DNA of 64,000 nucleotides from contig NZ_OZ024668.1 of the NCBI RefSeq assembly GCF_902497775.2, positions 3,952,326 through 4,016,325 of the forward strand, in the 5' to 3' direction. Each line of letters opens with the position of its first letter. Positions within the stretch are counted from its first letter, which is position 1. Origin of the DNA: Pseudomonas fluorescens (GTDB lineage Bacteria > Pseudomonadota > Gammaproteobacteria > Pseudomonadales > Pseudomonadaceae). A program made the position numbers and the translations under genes. The notes under the pieces are model-generated. The model was given only the letters and a program-made list of their open reading frames with translations, was not told the DNA's origin and did no database searches. Below, piece after piece: positions 1-9,514 of the stretch.

Positions 1-10
1 ACGGCTCATG
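1..10 (-). CDS. Possible 5' end of a divergent gene (partial)
   Basis: The reverse strand reads ATG-AGC-CGT from position 10 to the window edge, with an AAAAGGA ribosome-binding-like stretch eight bases upstream. This would fit the first codons of a gene running off the left edge, divergent to the DUF748 gene. Three codons say nothing about function. Confidence 0.25.
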
Positions 11-141
11 GCGAGGGTCCTTTTATGCACCGAGGCGGAAAACTTCAAGGGTAAGCCTGCAATGCCAGTGCGTCCACAACCGGCGAACCCCTGGGGCTGA
101 CAGGGGTCAACCGATCACTACCTAGCCGGGAACCGCCGCCG

Positions 142-1215
142 ATGAAACGCCGCTACCGCTGGCCCTTGTGGGGGCTTTTGACTGTCGCCCTGTTACTGCT
201 GGCCCTGCACCTGACCCTACCGGTGCTCGTGCGCAACTACCTCAACGACAAGCTGGCCGACATGGGCGACTACCGCGGGCAGATCACCGATGTCGACCTG
301 GCGCTGTGGCGCGGCGCCTACAAGATCAACGGCCTGAACATCATCAAGACCACCGGCAAGGTACCGGTACCTTTTCTCGAAGCGCCGTTGATCGACCTGT
401 CGGTCAGCTGGCATTCGCTGTGGCATGACCAGGCGGTGGTCGCCGAGGTGACCTTCCTCAAGCCACAGCTGAACTTCGTCGACGGCGCCAGCAAGCAGAC
501 CTCGCAAACAGGTCAAGGCACCGACTGGCGCCAGCAGCTGGAAAAACTGCTGCCGATTACCCTCAACGAAGTGCGCATCGACGACGGCACCTTGAGCTTT
601 CGCAACTTCAACTCCAAGCCGCCGGTCAACCTCAAGGCTACCCAACTCAACGCCAGTATCCGCAACCTGACCAACGTCGAGGATCGCAAGGGCCGGCGCG
701 ATGCCACCTTCGACGGCAAGGCCCGCCTGTTGGGCGATGCCAGCGTCGAAAGCAGTGCCACCTTCGACCCTTTCAGCGACTTCGACGACTTCAAGTTCCG
801 CCTGCGCGCCACCGGCATCGAACTGCGCCGGCTCAACGACTTTGCCAGCGCCTACGGCAAGTTCGACTTCAATGCCGGCCACGGCGACCTGGTGATTGAG
901 GCCCAAGCGCAACAAGGCAGGCTTACCGGCTACATCAAACCGCTACTGCGCGATGTCGATGTGTTCAACTGGCAGCAAGACGTGGAAAGCCAGGACAAGG
1001 GCTTTTTCCGCTCGATCTGGGAAGCGCTGGTCGGCGGCAGTGAAACCGTGCTGAAAAACCAGGGCAAGAACCAGTTTGCCACCCGCGTGGAACTCAGCGG
1101 CAGCGTGCGCAAAAGCAATATCAGCGCCTTCGAGGCGTTTTTGCAGATTCTGCGCAATGGCTTCGTCCAGGCCTTCAACGCACGTTACGAGCAAACGCCG
1201 CCCAAGGCTGACTGA
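142..1215 (+). CDS. DUF748 / AsmA-like periplasmic domain protein
   Basis: A 357-residue protein with one N-terminal membrane segment (about residues 8-30, WGLLTVALLLLALHLTLPVL), followed by a soluble region typical of DUF748. That region has alternating beta-rich stretches such as VDLALWRGAYKINGLNI, VEVSW-type strands and FDPFSDFDDFKFRLRATGIEL. DUF748 proteins resemble AsmA-family envelope proteins, anchored in the inner membrane with the bulk in the periplasm. Their substrate is not established; a link to lipid transport or envelope integrity is inferred from AsmA relatives. The length is that of the short Pseudomonas form, not the >1000-residue DUF748 proteins. It stands alone, with a hairpin terminator just downstream. 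Confidence 0.75.
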   Translation: MKRRYRWPLWGLLTVALLLLALHLTLPVLVRNYLNDKLADMGDYRGQITDVDLALWRGAYKINGLNIIKTTGKVPVPFLEAPLIDLSVSWHSLWHDQAVVAEVTFLKPQLNFVDGASKQTSQTGQGTDWRQQLEKLLPITLNEVRIDDGTLSFRNFNSKPPVNLKATQLNASIRNLTNVEDRKGRRDATFDGKARLLGDASVESSATFDPFSDFDDFKFRLRATGIELRRLNDFASAYGKFDFNAGHGDLVIEAQAQQGRLTGYIKPLLRDVDVFNWQQDVESQDKGFFRSIWEALVGGSETVLKNQGKNQFATRVELSGSVRKSNISAFEAFLQILRNGFVQAFNARYEQTPPKAD

Positions 1216-1226
1216 GTCACCGAGTG

Positions 1227-1255
1227 ACGGTCCATTCAGAGACTGAATGGGCCGT
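1227..1255 (+). terminator. Hairpin after the DUF748 gene
   Basis: A 13-bp stem (one G-T pair) with a 3-base loop, ACGGTCCATTCAG / CTGAATGGGCCGT, begins 12 bases after the stop codon. No strong T-run follows, so it is a probable but not classical rho-independent terminator. Confidence 0.55.
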
Positions 1256-1353
1256 CTGCGTTCCCACTCGCCCGAAGCCCGCGTTATAGTCGTGCATGAC
1301 AATTTTTCCGCCAGGGGCCATGTACCCCCGGCGCTACGTTAGAGGATCGGTTC

Positions 1354-2199
1354 ATGAAGTTCGAAGGCACCAGCGCTTATGTCGCTACAGACGACCTGAA
1401 ACTGGCGGTCAACGCGGCGATCACCCTGGAGCGGCCGCTGCTGGTCAAGGGCGAGCCGGGCACCGGCAAGACCATGCTCGCCGAACAGCTGGCTGAATCC
1501 TTTGGCGCCAAGCTGATCACCTGGCACATCAAGTCGACCACCAAGGCCCACCAGGGCCTCTACGAGTACGATGCGGTCAGCCGCCTGCGCGACTCGCAAC
1601 TGGGTGTCGACAAAGTGCATGACGTGCGCAACTACCTGAAGAAAGGCAAGCTCTGGGAGGCTTTCGAGTCCGAAGAGCGGGTCATTCTGCTGATCGACGA
1701 AATCGACAAGGCCGACATCGAGTTCCCCAACGACCTGTTGCAGGAACTGGACAAGATGGAGTTCTACGTTTACGAGACCGACGAGACGATCAAGGCCAAG
1801 CAGCGCCCGATCATCATCATTACCTCGAACAACGAAAAGGAACTGCCCGACGCCTTCCTGCGCCGCTGCTTCTTCCACTACATTGCCTTCCCTGACCGCA
1901 CCACCCTGCAGCAGATCGTCGATGTGCATTACCCGAACATCAAGAAAGACCTGGTCAGCGAAGCGCTCGACGTGTTCTTCGACGTGCGCAAAGTACCGGG
2001 CCTGAAGAAAAAGCCGTCCACCTCCGAGCTGGTCGACTGGCTCAAGCTGCTGATGGCCGACAACATCGGCGAAGCGGTGCTGCGCGAGCGCGATCCAACC
2101 AAGGCCATCCCGCCGCTGGCCGGGGCCTTGGTCAAGAACGAACAGGACGTGCAGTTGCTCGAGCGCCTGGCCTTCATGAGCCGTCGCGGTAACCGCTGA
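1354..2199 (+). CDS. MoxR-family AAA+ ATPase
   Basis: A 281-residue AAA+ ATPase of the MoxR group. The Walker A motif GEPGTGKT is at residues 33-40, Walker B LLIDE at about 112-116 (LLIDEIDKAD), and sensor-1 is the ITSNNEKELP stretch. MoxR ATPases act as chaperones that remodel or load cofactors into partner complexes, usually together with a von Willebrand factor A protein. Here such a partner starts 16 bases downstream. An AGAGGA ribosome site precedes the ATG. The client of this pair is not visible from the context. Confidence 0.9.
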   Translation: MKFEGTSAYVATDDLKLAVNAAITLERPLLVKGEPGTGKTMLAEQLAESFGAKLITWHIKSTTKAHQGLYEYDAVSRLRDSQLGVDKVHDVRNYLKKGKLWEAFESEERVILLIDEIDKADIEFPNDLLQELDKMEFYVYETDETIKAKQRPIIIITSNNEKELPDAFLRRCFFHYIAFPDRTTLQQIVDVHYPNIKKDLVSEALDVFFDVRKVPGLKKKPSTSELVDWLKLLMADNIGEAVLRERDPTKAIPPLAGALVKNEQDVQLLERLAFMSRRGNR

Positions 2200-2215
2200 G
2201 CCGGGAGCAATAGCC

Positions 2216-3394
2216 ATGCTGCTCAATCTGTTCAATGAAATGCGCGCGGCCAAGGTGCCGGTGTCAGTACGCGAACTGCTTGATTTGCTCAATGCCCTCA
2301 AGCAGCGCGTGACCTTTGCCGACATGGACGAGTTCTACTACTTGTCGCGGGCCATCCTGGTCAAGGACGAGCGCCATTTCGACAAGTTCGACCGGGCGTT
2401 TTCGGCCTACTTCAAGGGCCTGGAAAACCTCGACCGGCACCTGGAAGCCTTGATTCCCGAAGACTGGCTGCGCAAGGAGTTCGAGCGTTCGCTGAGCGAC
2501 GAAGAGCGCGCACAGATCCAGTCCCTGGGCGGGCTCGACAAGCTGATCGAAGAGTTCAAGAAACGCCTGGAAGAGCAAAAGGAACGCCATGCCGGTGGCA
2601 ACCGATGGATCGGCACCGGCGGCACCAGCCCATTCGGCTCGGGCGGCTTCAACCCCGAGGGCATCCGCGTCGGCGATGCCGGCAAGCGCCAGGGCAAGGC
2701 GGTCAAGGTCTGGGACCAACGCGAGTACAAGAACCTCGACGATCAGGTCGAGCTGGGCACACGCAACATCAAGCTGGCCCTGCGCCGGCTGCGCAAGTTT
2801 GCCCGTCAGGGTGCGGCCGAAGAGCTGGACATCGACGGCACCATCGACCACACCGCGCGCGATGCCGGTCTGCTCAACATCCAGATGCGCCCGGAGCGGC
2901 GCAACAACGTCAAGTTGCTGCTGTTGTTCGACATCGGCGGCTCGATGGACGCCCACGTGAAGACCTGCGAAGAGCTGTTCTCGGCCTGCAAGACCGAGTT
3001 CAAGCACCTGGAGTACTACTACTTCCACAACTTCGTCTACGAGTCGGTGTGGAAGAACAACCTGCGCCGCACCGGCGAGCGCACCTCGACCCTGGACCTG
3101 CTGCACAAGTACGGCGCCGACTACAAGGTAGTGTTCGTCGGTGACGCGGCCATGGCGCCCTACGAGATTACCCAGCCGGGCGGCAGCGTCGAGCACTGGA
3201 ACGAGGAAGCCGGATACGTGTGGATGCAGCGCTTCATGGAGAAGTACAAGAAGCTCATCTGGATCAACCCGTACCCCAAGGACACCTGGGGCTATACGGC
3301 GTCGACCAATATCGTTCGCGAGCTGGTCGAGGACCGGATGTTTCCGCTGACCTTGCGCGGGTTGGAAGAAGGGATGCGGTTTTTGTCCAAGTGA
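2216..3394 (+). CDS. VWA domain (CoxE-like) protein
   Basis: A 392-residue cytoplasmic protein. The N-terminal 230 residues are helical and charged, and the C-terminal part is a von Willebrand A domain. The metal-site motif reads DIGGSMD (residues 239-245), so the middle Ser of the canonical DxSxS is Gly, a variant I associate with this bacterial subfamily. No signal peptide or membrane segment is seen. It forms a two-gene operon with the MoxR ATPase (16-bp gap), the usual ATPase plus VWA adaptor pair that remodels a client complex; the client is unknown. The gene ends at a REP pair. Confidence 0.85.
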   Translation: MLLNLFNEMRAAKVPVSVRELLDLLNALKQRVTFADMDEFYYLSRAILVKDERHFDKFDRAFSAYFKGLENLDRHLEALIPEDWLRKEFERSLSDEERAQIQSLGGLDKLIEEFKKRLEEQKERHAGGNRWIGTGGTSPFGSGGFNPEGIRVGDAGKRQGKAVKVWDQREYKNLDDQVELGTRNIKLALRRLRKFARQGAAEELDIDGTIDHTARDAGLLNIQMRPERRNNVKLLLLFDIGGSMDAHVKTCEELFSACKTEFKHLEYYYFHNFVYESVWKNNLRRTGERTSTLDLLHKYGADYKVVFVGDAAMAPYEITQPGGSVEHWNEEAGYVWMQRFMEKYKKLIWINPYPKDTWGYTASTNIVRELVEDRMFPLTLRGLEEGMRFLSK

Positions 3395-3397
3395 AGC

Positions 3398-3451
3398 ATC
3401 GTGGGGCAAGCCCGCTCCTACCCCCTGTAGGAGCGGGCTTGCCCCGCGATC
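3398..3451. repeat. Inverted REP pair between convergent genes
   Basis: Two head-to-head copies of the Pseudomonas REP unit (GTGGGGCAAGCCCGCTCCTA and TAGGAGCGGGCTTGCCCCGC) are separated by about 6 bases. They lie exactly between the convergent VWA and pxpC genes. The pair can fold into a long hairpin and probably serves as a bidirectional terminator or mRNA-stabilising element. Confidence 0.85.
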
Positions 3452-4370
3452 ATTCACCAAACCGCCGCAGAAACGCCCGCTGCTCAAGCCACGCCATCTC
3501 CTGCACCACCGGCCTGAAGCGCACCACACTCCCCGGCAGCAGCTGCGCCATCCGCGCCAGCGCCAGCGGCGTCAACGCCCCCAGGCGCGGATAACCACCA
3601 ATGGTCTGGCGGTCATTGAGCAGCACAATCGGCTGCCCGTCCGGCGGCACCTGCACCGCGCCCAACGGAATCCCCTCGGAGATCATCGCCGGGCCCTGGT
3701 ACTGCAATACCGGTCCCAACAGGCGAATGCCCATGCGATCGGCGCGGCTGTCGAGGGTCCAGTCGCGGTTGAAGGCGTCGAAAAGACTAAGCCCACTAAA
3801 ATCGCCGATCTGCGCGCCCAGTAGCAGATCAAGCGGCGACCTATCGGTAAAGTCTGGCCAGAACGCCTCCGGTACTTCTTTGTGCGCAGGTGCCGAGCCT
3901 GCATATTCCAGCTGCTGCCCCTTGGCCAGGGGCGAGCCCAGGCCATCCAGCCCGCCGAGCTCCTCGCGCACCACACTGGCACAACTGCCCAGTACCTGCG
4001 GCGCCTTGAAGCCGCCCGGCACTGCGAGGTACACACGGGCGCCATGCAACGGCGAGTTCAAGCGCAGGCGCTGGCCCTTGCTCATGCTGAAACTGCGCCA
4101 GGGCTTGAGCGGCTGGCCATCGAGCCGTGCGTCGAGGTCGGCGCCGGCCAGGGCCAGGCAGCAATCCTGCTCGGCAATCAGGCTGAAACCACCGAGGGTG
4201 ACCTCAACCACGGCGGCCTCGGGCGAGTTGCCCAGCAGCCAGTTGGCCCAGCGCATCGACACCCAGTCCAGCGCCCCGCCCTGGGTCACGCCCAGGTGGC
4301 GCACGCCAAAACGTCCGGCATCCTGCAACAGGCACAGCGGCGTGCTGGCCTCGATCGACAAGCGGCTCAT
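3450..4370 (-). CDS. pxpC: 5-oxoprolinase subunit C (biotin-dependent carboxyltransferase family)
   Basis: A 306-residue KipA/PxpC-type protein, recognised by RFGVRHLGVTQGGALDW near the N-terminus, the central DRMGIRLLGP and the C-terminal QTIGGYPRLGALTPLALARMAQLLPG. With PxpA and PxpB it forms the prokaryotic ATP-dependent 5-oxoprolinase, which opens pyroglutamate to glutamate. It is the last gene of the pxpA-pxpB-pxpC operon, and its ATG overlaps the pxpB stop codon by four bases (ATGA), indicating translational coupling. Family name and pathway are established for Escherichia/Bacillus homologues; the role here is by homology. Confidence 0.9.
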   Translation of the reverse strand: MSRLSIEASTPLCLLQDAGRFGVRHLGVTQGGALDWVSMRWANWLLGNSPEAAVVEVTLGGFSLIAEQDCCLALAGADLDARLDGQPLKPWRSFSMSKGQRLRLNSPLHGARVYLAVPGGFKAPQVLGSCASVVREELGGLDGLGSPLAKGQQLEYAGSAPAHKEVPEAFWPDFTDRSPLDLLLGAQIGDFSGLSLFDAFNRDWTLDSRADRMGIRLLGPVLQYQGPAMISEGIPLGAVQVPPDGQPIVLLNDRQTIGGYPRLGALTPLALARMAQLLPGSVVRFRPVVQEMAWLEQRAFLRRFGE

Positions 4371-5071
4371 GCCTGTGCCTCCAGCGGGGTATCGTCGCCG
4401 CCCAGGTTGATGAAAGTGGCGCGTTCAACCGCCACGAAGCGCACCCGATCGCCCGGTTGCAACAGGCTGTAGCCCTCGCGCTGACGGTCAAAGAGTTTGC
4501 TCGGGGTGCGCCCGATCAGGTTCCAGCCGCCAGGTGAAACCGCCGGATAAGCGGCAGTCTGGCGCTCGGCAATCCCCACGCTACCGGCCGCCACGCGTTT
4601 GCGCGGGGTCGCCAGGCGCGGCGCGGCCAATGCCTCTTCGACCAGGCCCATGAAGGCAAAGCCGGGGGCAAAGCCAAGGGCGAACACCTGATATTCACGC
4701 TCGCTATGGCGGCGAATGATGTCTGCCACCGTTGTGTTGCAACGCTCGGCCAGCAGTTTCAGCTCCGGGCCGACGCTCAGGTCGTACCATACCGGGATCT
4801 CATGCTGGCGCCCGCCATTACCGGCATCCGGCTGCAACTCGCTGAGCGCTTCACGGATGCAGGCCTGGGCCTCGGCTGGTGAAACCTCAAGCAAGTCGAA
4901 ATGCACCATCAGCGTGGTATAGGACGGCACCAGGTCAACCAGGCGCCCGGCAAACGCACTGCGCAGGCGCTGGCTGGCGGCGAGCAGCCACGGCATGTTG
5001 CTTTCGTCGATATGGTCAAACAGCCGTACCATCAGGCAGTCGATGGCCACCACTTCAATGCGGTAGTTCAT
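4367..5071 (-). CDS. pxpB: 5-oxoprolinase subunit B
   Basis: A 234-residue KipI/PxpB-type protein starting [15 protein letters not shown]. Typical family segments are the [14 protein letters not shown] strand, the [12 protein letters not shown] stretch and the [12 protein letters not shown] / RRTPRKRV-like loop near the C-terminus. It pairs with PxpC to form the ATP-using part of 5-oxoprolinase. The frame is open upstream, but the chosen ATG at 5071 overlaps the pxpA stop by four bases, whereas a longer start would run deep into pxpA. This is the middle gene of the operon. Confidence 0.9.
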   Translation of the reverse strand: MNYRIEVVAIDCLMVRLFDHIDESNMPWLLAASQRLRSAFAGRLVDLVPSYTTLMVHFDLLEVSPAEAQACIREALSELQPDAGNGGRQHEIPVWYDLSVGPELKLLAERCNTTVADIIRRHSEREYQVFALGFAPGFAFMGLVEEALAAPRLATPRKRVAAGSVGIAERQTAAYPAVSPGGWNLIGRTPSKLFDRQREGYSLLQPGDRVRFVAVERATFINLGGDDTPLEAQA

Positions 5072-5820
5072 GGCACCGCCTGGGCATCGAGGGCCTGACG
5101 GATCTGCCGCACCGCAGCGATCGAGCTGTGGTTGTCGCCATGCACACACAAGGTATCGGCCTGCAGCAGCAACGGGCTGCCATCGCTGGCGGTCAGCGGT
5201 TCGCCCCGGGCCAGGCGCAGGGCCTGCTCGACAATGACTGCCGGGTCGTGGTGCACCGCCCCCGGCAAGCGCCGCGACAACAGGTGGCCGCTGGCGTCAT
5301 AGGCACGGTCGGCAAAGGCCTCGAACCACAGGGCCACGCCATATTCATCGCCCAGGGCCTGGGCCGCGCTGTTGTCGGCGGTGGCCATCAGCATCAGCGG
5401 CAACTGCCGGTCATAGGCGGCCACGGCTTCAAGCACGGCACGCAGCTTGAGCGGGTCGGCCATCATGTCGTTGTACAGCGCGCCGTGGGGTTTGACGTAG
5501 GCCACGCGAGTCCCCTGGGTACGGCAAATGCCGTCCAGGGCGCCGATCTGGTAATGCAGCAGGTCGCGGATCTCTTCGGCGCTACAGGCCATGGAGCGGC
5601 GGCCGAAGCCGGCCAGGTCCTGGTAGGCCGGGTGGGCGCCGATGCGCACCTGGTTGGCCACGGCCAGGGCCACGGTCTTGCGCATGATCCCCGGGTCGCC
5701 GGCATGAAAGCCGCAGGCAATGTTGGCGCAATCGACATAGGGCATCACCTGGGCATCCAGGCCCATGGTCCAGCTGCCAAAACTTTCACCCATATCGCAA
5801 TTCAATAACAGGCGGCTCAC
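5068..5820 (-). CDS. pxpA: 5-oxoprolinase subunit A (LamB/YcsF family)
   Basis: A 250-residue LamB/YcsF protein: [14 protein letters not shown] at the start, then [28 protein letters not shown] and [11 protein letters not shown]. These are hallmark segments of PxpA, which carries the amide-hydrolysing part of 5-oxoprolinase. Two GTG starts are possible. The one at 5820 sits eight bases after an AAGGAG ribosome site, while the GTG at 5829 would be only one base from it, so 5820 is preferred. The MFS carrier gene ends 25 bases upstream on the same strand. Confidence 0.9.
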   Translation of the reverse strand: MSRLLLNCDMGESFGSWTMGLDAQVMPYVDCANIACGFHAGDPGIMRKTVALAVANQVRIGAHPAYQDLAGFGRRSMACSAEEIRDLLHYQIGALDGICRTQGTRVAYVKPHGALYNDMMADPLKLRAVLEAVAAYDRQLPLMLMATADNSAAQALGDEYGVALWFEAFADRAYDASGHLLSRRLPGAVHHDPAVIVEQALRLARGEPLTASDGSPLLLQADTLCVHGDNHSSIAAVRQIRQALDAQAVP

Positions 5821-5845
5821 GAGTGACACTCCTTCAGGCTCGGCC

Positions 5846-7132
5846 TCAATGGGCTTGTAATTGTTTGCCGCGGGTTTCCGGCAGGCTCAGGGCTGCCAGA
5901 ATTACCACTCCGTAAGACACCGCGGCAAATCCGCCGATGCCCAGGCCCAGGGGAATCTTCTGGCTGAGCATACCGATCAGCAGCGGGAAGAATGCCGCCA
6001 GGGCGCGGCCGATGTTGTAGCAAAAACCCTGGCCCGAGCCGCGGATGCGGGTGGGGAACAGTTCGGTGAGAAACGCGCCCATGCCGCTGAAGATCCCCGA
6101 GGCGAAGAAGCCCAGGGGGAAGCCCAGCCAGAGCATCACGCCGTCGCTGACCGGCAGTTGGGTGTAGAGCAGGACAATGATGAACGAGCCGACGGCGAAC
6201 AGGATGAAGTTCTTTTTGCGCCCCAGCAGGTCGGTCAGGTAGGCGCTGATTACATAGCCGATGTAGGAGCCGAAGATCACCATCGCCAGGTAGCCGCCAG
6301 TGCCCAGCACGCTTAAGCCTCGCTCGTTCTTGAGGAAGGTCGGCAGCCACGAGGTGATGGCGTAGTAACCGCCCAGGGCGCCGGTGGTCAGCAACGAAGC
6401 GCGAATAGTGGTGAAGAGCATGCCCGGAGCGAAGATTTCATAGAAGTGCGACGGCGCTTCGGTTTTTTCCGCGGCCTTGGCCTGCTGGTAGATTTCCGGG
6501 TCCTTGACCAGGCGCCGGACGAAAATCACAAACACCGCCGGCACGATGCCCAGCAGGAACAGCGCGCGCCAGGCGTCTTCCGGCGGCAACAGCGAGAACA
6601 GCACGGCATACAGGATCGCCGTCAGGCCCCAGCCAATGGCCCAGCCGGACTGCACCATGCCCACCGCCTTGCCACGGTCCTGGGCGCGGATCACCTCGCC
6701 GATCAGCACTGCGCCGGCGGTCCATTCGCCGCCAAAGCCGAAGCCCATCAGGGTGCGGGCGATCAGCAACTGTTCGTAGTTCTGGGCAAAGCCGCAGAGG
6801 AAGGTGAAAAAGGCAAACCACAGCACCGTCAGTTGCAGGGTACGCACGCGGCCGATACGGTCGCAGAGGATACCGGCGATCCAGCCACCGAGGGCCGAGG
6901 CGATCAGGGTGCTGGTGTGGATCAGCCCGGCCTCGGCGGTGGTGATGCCCCACAGGGCGATCAGGGTGGGGATGACGAAGCTGAGCATCTGCGTGTCCAT
7001 GCCATCCAGGCCATAGCCGATCTTGCAGCTCCAGAAGGTCCGGCGTTCCTGCTTGTTAATGTTGCGGTACCAGTCGAATGGCCCCGCCACTGACCTGGCT
7101 TTGACCTGGTGCTGCACGCCCGATGGGTTCAT
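5846..7132 (-). CDS. MFS transporter, candidate 5-oxoproline / organic acid carrier
   Basis: A 428-residue major facilitator protein with about 12 membrane segments. The sequence [20 protein letters not shown], the loop [14 protein letters not shown] and the [19 protein letters not shown] segment place it near the sialate/lactate (NanT/SHS-like) MFS group. A longer frame extends upstream to 7357, but the ATG at 7132 has a GAGG ribosome site and starts just before the first membrane segment. It is the first gene of the operon leading into pxpABC, so uptake of pyroglutamate or a close relative is inferred from context; substrate specificity cannot be read from the sequence. Confidence 0.8.
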   Translation of the reverse strand: MNPSGVQHQVKARSVAGPFDWYRNINKQERRTFWSCKIGYGLDGMDTQMLSFVIPTLIALWGITTAEAGLIHTSTLIASALGGWIAGILCDRIGRVRTLQLTVLWFAFFTFLCGFAQNYEQLLIARTLMGFGFGGEWTAGAVLIGEVIRAQDRGKAVGMVQSGWAIGWGLTAILYAVLFSLLPPEDAWRALFLLGIVPAVFVIFVRRLVKDPEIYQQAKAAEKTEAPSHFYEIFAPGMLFTTIRASLLTTGALGGYYAITSWLPTFLKNERGLSVLGTGGYLAMVIFGSYIGYVISAYLTDLLGRKKNFILFAVGSFIIVLLYTQLPVSDGVMLWLGFPLGFFASGIFSGMGAFLTELFPTRIRGSGQGFCYNIGRALAAFFPLLIGMLSQKIPLGLGIGGFAAVSYGVVILAALSLPETRGKQLQAH

Positions 7133-7274
7133 GGTTGCCTCAGCTTGTTGGTATTGTTTTAACGACGACAGCATGTGTCGCGGCCTGAGGATCATTTTTT
7201 GACGGGCGCAGGTTGTCGTCCAACGAGAAAAACCAGCTGTCTGGCATAAGAAAAACTTGATCAGTGAGCGCGCC
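7133..7274. promoter_or_regulatory. Divergent promoter region, MFS-pxp operon / lysR
   Basis: The 142-bp space between the divergently transcribed carrier operon and the LysR gene should hold both promoters and the LysR operator, as is usual for LysR regulators and their neighbours. I do not see one unambiguous T-N11-A palindrome. GACGACAGCATGTGTCG is the most symmetrical stretch. Confidence 0.5.
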
Positions 7275-8186
7275 ATGAACCTCAAATTCCTCGAAACCTT
7301 CGTCTGGGTCGCCCGGCTCAAGAGCTTTCGCCTGACCGCCGAAAAACTCTTCACCACTCAGGCCTCGATCTCCAGCCGCATCGCCGCGCTGGAGGCCGAT
7401 CTCGGGGTCAGGTTGCTGCTGCGCGACTCACGGGGCGTGAGCCTCACCCCGGAAGGCAGCAAGGTGCTGGAATACGCCGAGCAGATGCTCGACACCGCCA
7501 AGGCCCTCAAGCAATCGCTGGACAGCGACCGGGCCAAGGTCGGGCGCATTCGCATCGGCGTGATGGACACGGTGATCCACACCTGGATGAGCCCGCTGGT
7601 GTCGGAGTTGATGGAGCGCTATCCGCAGGTAGAAATCGAGCTGGTCGCCGATACTGCTCTGAACTTGCGCGAACAGCTGCAAAAAGGCTTTCTCGATGTG
7701 ATTCTGCAAACCGACCTGTTGCGCCAGGAAAGCATCCGCAGCCTGGACCTGGCGCGCTACCCCATGGGCTGGATCGTCGCCAGCCAGTCGATCTACAACC
7801 GCGATTACGCCTCGCTGGCGGACCTGGCCCGCGAGCGTATCGTCACCTTCTCGAAGAACTCGCGGCCGCATCAGGAAGTGCTCAGCCTGCTGCAGGCCGA
7901 AGGGGTCGGCGCGCCACGGCTGAACTGCGTGAACTCGGTGGCGGCGATCACCCGCTTGTTGCGTGATGGTTTTGGCATCGGCGCCCTGCCGCCGGCGCTG
8001 GTCAGCGAGGAACTGGCCCGTGGCGAACTGATTCTGTTGCCGCTGGCCCGGCAACCACCGAGCCTGGAGCTGGTGGTGGCCTGGCAGACCGGCGTCGAGC
8101 TGGTCGATGAAGTGGTGCAGTTGTGCCGCAACGTATTGGAGCGCTACGCCCGCGATGCCGGGCCGCAGCGCATCGTGCTGGTTTAA
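7275..8186 (+). CDS. LysR-family transcriptional regulator (probable pxp regulator)
   Basis: A 303-residue LysR regulator. The winged helix-turn-helix is at residues 1-60 (MNLKFLETFVWVARLKSFRL and FTTQASISSRIAALEADLGV), followed by a linker helix and a periplasmic-binding-like effector domain starting at about 90 (GRIRIGVMDTVI). The chosen ATG at 7275 is the canonical LysR N-terminus; an ATG at 7257 would add six residues. Its divergent position to the carrier-pxpABC operon makes that operon the likely target, with a small acid as inducer; both are inferred. Its 3' end overlaps the convergent DUF2937 gene by four bases. Confidence 0.88.
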   Translation: MNLKFLETFVWVARLKSFRLTAEKLFTTQASISSRIAALEADLGVRLLLRDSRGVSLTPEGSKVLEYAEQMLDTAKALKQSLDSDRAKVGRIRIGVMDTVIHTWMSPLVSELMERYPQVEIELVADTALNLREQLQKGFLDVILQTDLLRQESIRSLDLARYPMGWIVASQSIYNRDYASLADLARERIVTFSKNSRPHQEVLSLLQAEGVGAPRLNCVNSVAAITRLLRDGFGIGALPPALVSEELARGELILLPLARQPPSLELVVAWQTGVELVDEVVQLCRNVLERYARDAGPQRIVLV

Positions 8187-8704
8187 CGCCAGCTCTCCTG
8201 CACCGCCTTGCGTCGCCCGCCGAGGGCCGCCCAGCCGAGCAACAGCAGCAGGCTTTCGACCAGCAGCGCCAGCAGCAGCGCGCAGCTCAGGCCCCAGGCC
8301 AGGGCCTCGGGGTTGAGCAGGATCTGGTAGCGGTAGCCGTTGAGGGTTTCTTCGCGCAGTTGCGGGTTGGCGGTCACCAGCACATGCCAGGTTTTCGCCA
8401 GCCACGGGCCTTGCAGAATCTGCCATTCCTGCTCGAACTGACGGTTGCGGATCAACAGGCTTTCGATGCTGTTGGCATCGCTGGTGAACACCGGATCGTC
8501 GCTGCTGCGGTAATGGCGCACCAAGGCCTGCAGGTCGCCATTGAAAAAGCGCTTGGCGGTGTCTTCAAAGCCCTTGAGGCCTTCGCGCGATTCGAGCAGG
8601 TGCGCCTCGACCCGCTGGCCATAATCGACGATATAGCCCGGTACCTGTAGCCCAACCAGCAAACCGCAGGTAAACAACAGCAAGCGCAGGTAACTTCTGA
8701 ACAT
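8183..8704 (-). CDS. DUF2937 family membrane protein
   Basis: A 173-residue protein with an N-terminal hydrophobic helix (residues 5-25, YLRLLLFTCGLLVGLQVPG) and a C-terminal one (about 132-160, AWGLSCALLLALLVESLLLLLGW), the layout of DUF2937 proteins common in Pseudomonas. The charged part between them, about 100 residues, should face the periplasm. The function is unknown. It lies 11 bases after the amidotransferase gene on the same strand and may be co-transcribed with it. Confidence 0.7.
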   Translation of the reverse strand: MFRSYLRLLLFTCGLLVGLQVPGYIVDYGQRVEAHLLESREGLKGFEDTAKRFFNGDLQALVRHYRSSDDPVFTSDANSIESLLIRNRQFEQEWQILQGPWLAKTWHVLVTANPQLREETLNGYRYQILLNPEALAWGLSCALLLALLVESLLLLLGWAALGGRRKAVQESWR

Positions 8705-8715
8705 GGGGCTGATCC

Positions 8716-9492
8716 TTAGCTGGCCTGACCTTCGGCGATGCATTCGCCACGGCGCCACAGGGCCCACTGGCCAGGCGCGTAGCGGTGCCAGGTTTCGTTC
8801 TCGGTGAGGGCCTCGGTGGCGATCACCGTGACCACATCGTTAGGGGTGGTTTCGGCCTGGAAGTCGACGATCATGTCGACGTCCTTCAGCCGTGCCGGGC
8901 CGAACGGCGCCCGCCGGGTAATGTGAACCAGCTTGGTCGAACAGAAGCAGAACAGCCAGTCGCCATCGCTGAACAGGCAGTTGAACACGCCCTTGCCACG
9001 GTATTCGGCGCAAGCCTCGACCAGCACCGGCAGTAACTGCTCGACCTCCACCGGCTCGGGGAAGGCTTCGCGCACGCGGTTGAGCAGGTCGCAGAAGGCC
9101 GCTTCGCTGTCGGTGTCGCCAATCGGCCGATAGAACGTCGCCTGGCCCTTGAACTCGCCGAGCTGACCGTTGTGCGCAAAGCACCAGTTGCGGCCCCACA
9201 GCTCGCGCACAAACGGATGGGTGTTGGACAGGCAGACCTTGCCGACGTTGGCCTGGCGAATGTGGCCGATCACCACTTCGCTCTTGATCGGGTAGCGTTG
9301 CACCAGGTTGGCGACTTCCGACTCGCAGCTCGCCGCCGGGTCCTGGAACAGGCGCAGGCCGCGGCCCTCGTAGAAGGCAATGCCCCAGCCGTCACGGTGC
9401 GGGCCGGTGCGCCCGCCGCGCTGCATCAGCCCGGTGAAGCTGAAAACGATGTCGGTCGGCACATTGGCGCTCATGCCCAGTAGTTCACACAT
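8716..9492 (-). CDS. Class II glutamine amidotransferase (YafJ-like)
   Basis: A 258-residue protein whose Met is followed directly by the catalytic cysteine (MCELLGMS), as needed for N-terminal nucleophile amidotransferases. Other family marks are GGRTGPHRDGWGIAFYEG, VIGHIRQANVGKVCLSNTHPF and the WCFAHNGQLGEF segment. The start at 9492 is fixed by the Cys-2 requirement. The enzymes release ammonia from glutamine or gamma-glutamyl compounds, but the acceptor for the YafJ group is not defined. The gene lies 22 bases downstream of a small membrane-protein gene on the same strand. Confidence 0.85.
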   Translation of the reverse strand: MCELLGMSANVPTDIVFSFTGLMQRGGRTGPHRDGWGIAFYEGRGLRLFQDPAASCESEVANLVQRYPIKSEVVIGHIRQANVGKVCLSNTHPFVRELWGRNWCFAHNGQLGEFKGQATFYRPIGDTDSEAAFCDLLNRVREAFPEPVEVEQLLPVLVEACAEYRGKGVFNCLFSDGDWLFCFCSTKLVHITRRAPFGPARLKDVDMIVDFQAETTPNDVVTVIATEALTENETWHRYAPGQWALWRRGECIAEGQAS

Positions 9493-9514
9493 GCTTGGCT
9501 GCTCCGGGCAAATC

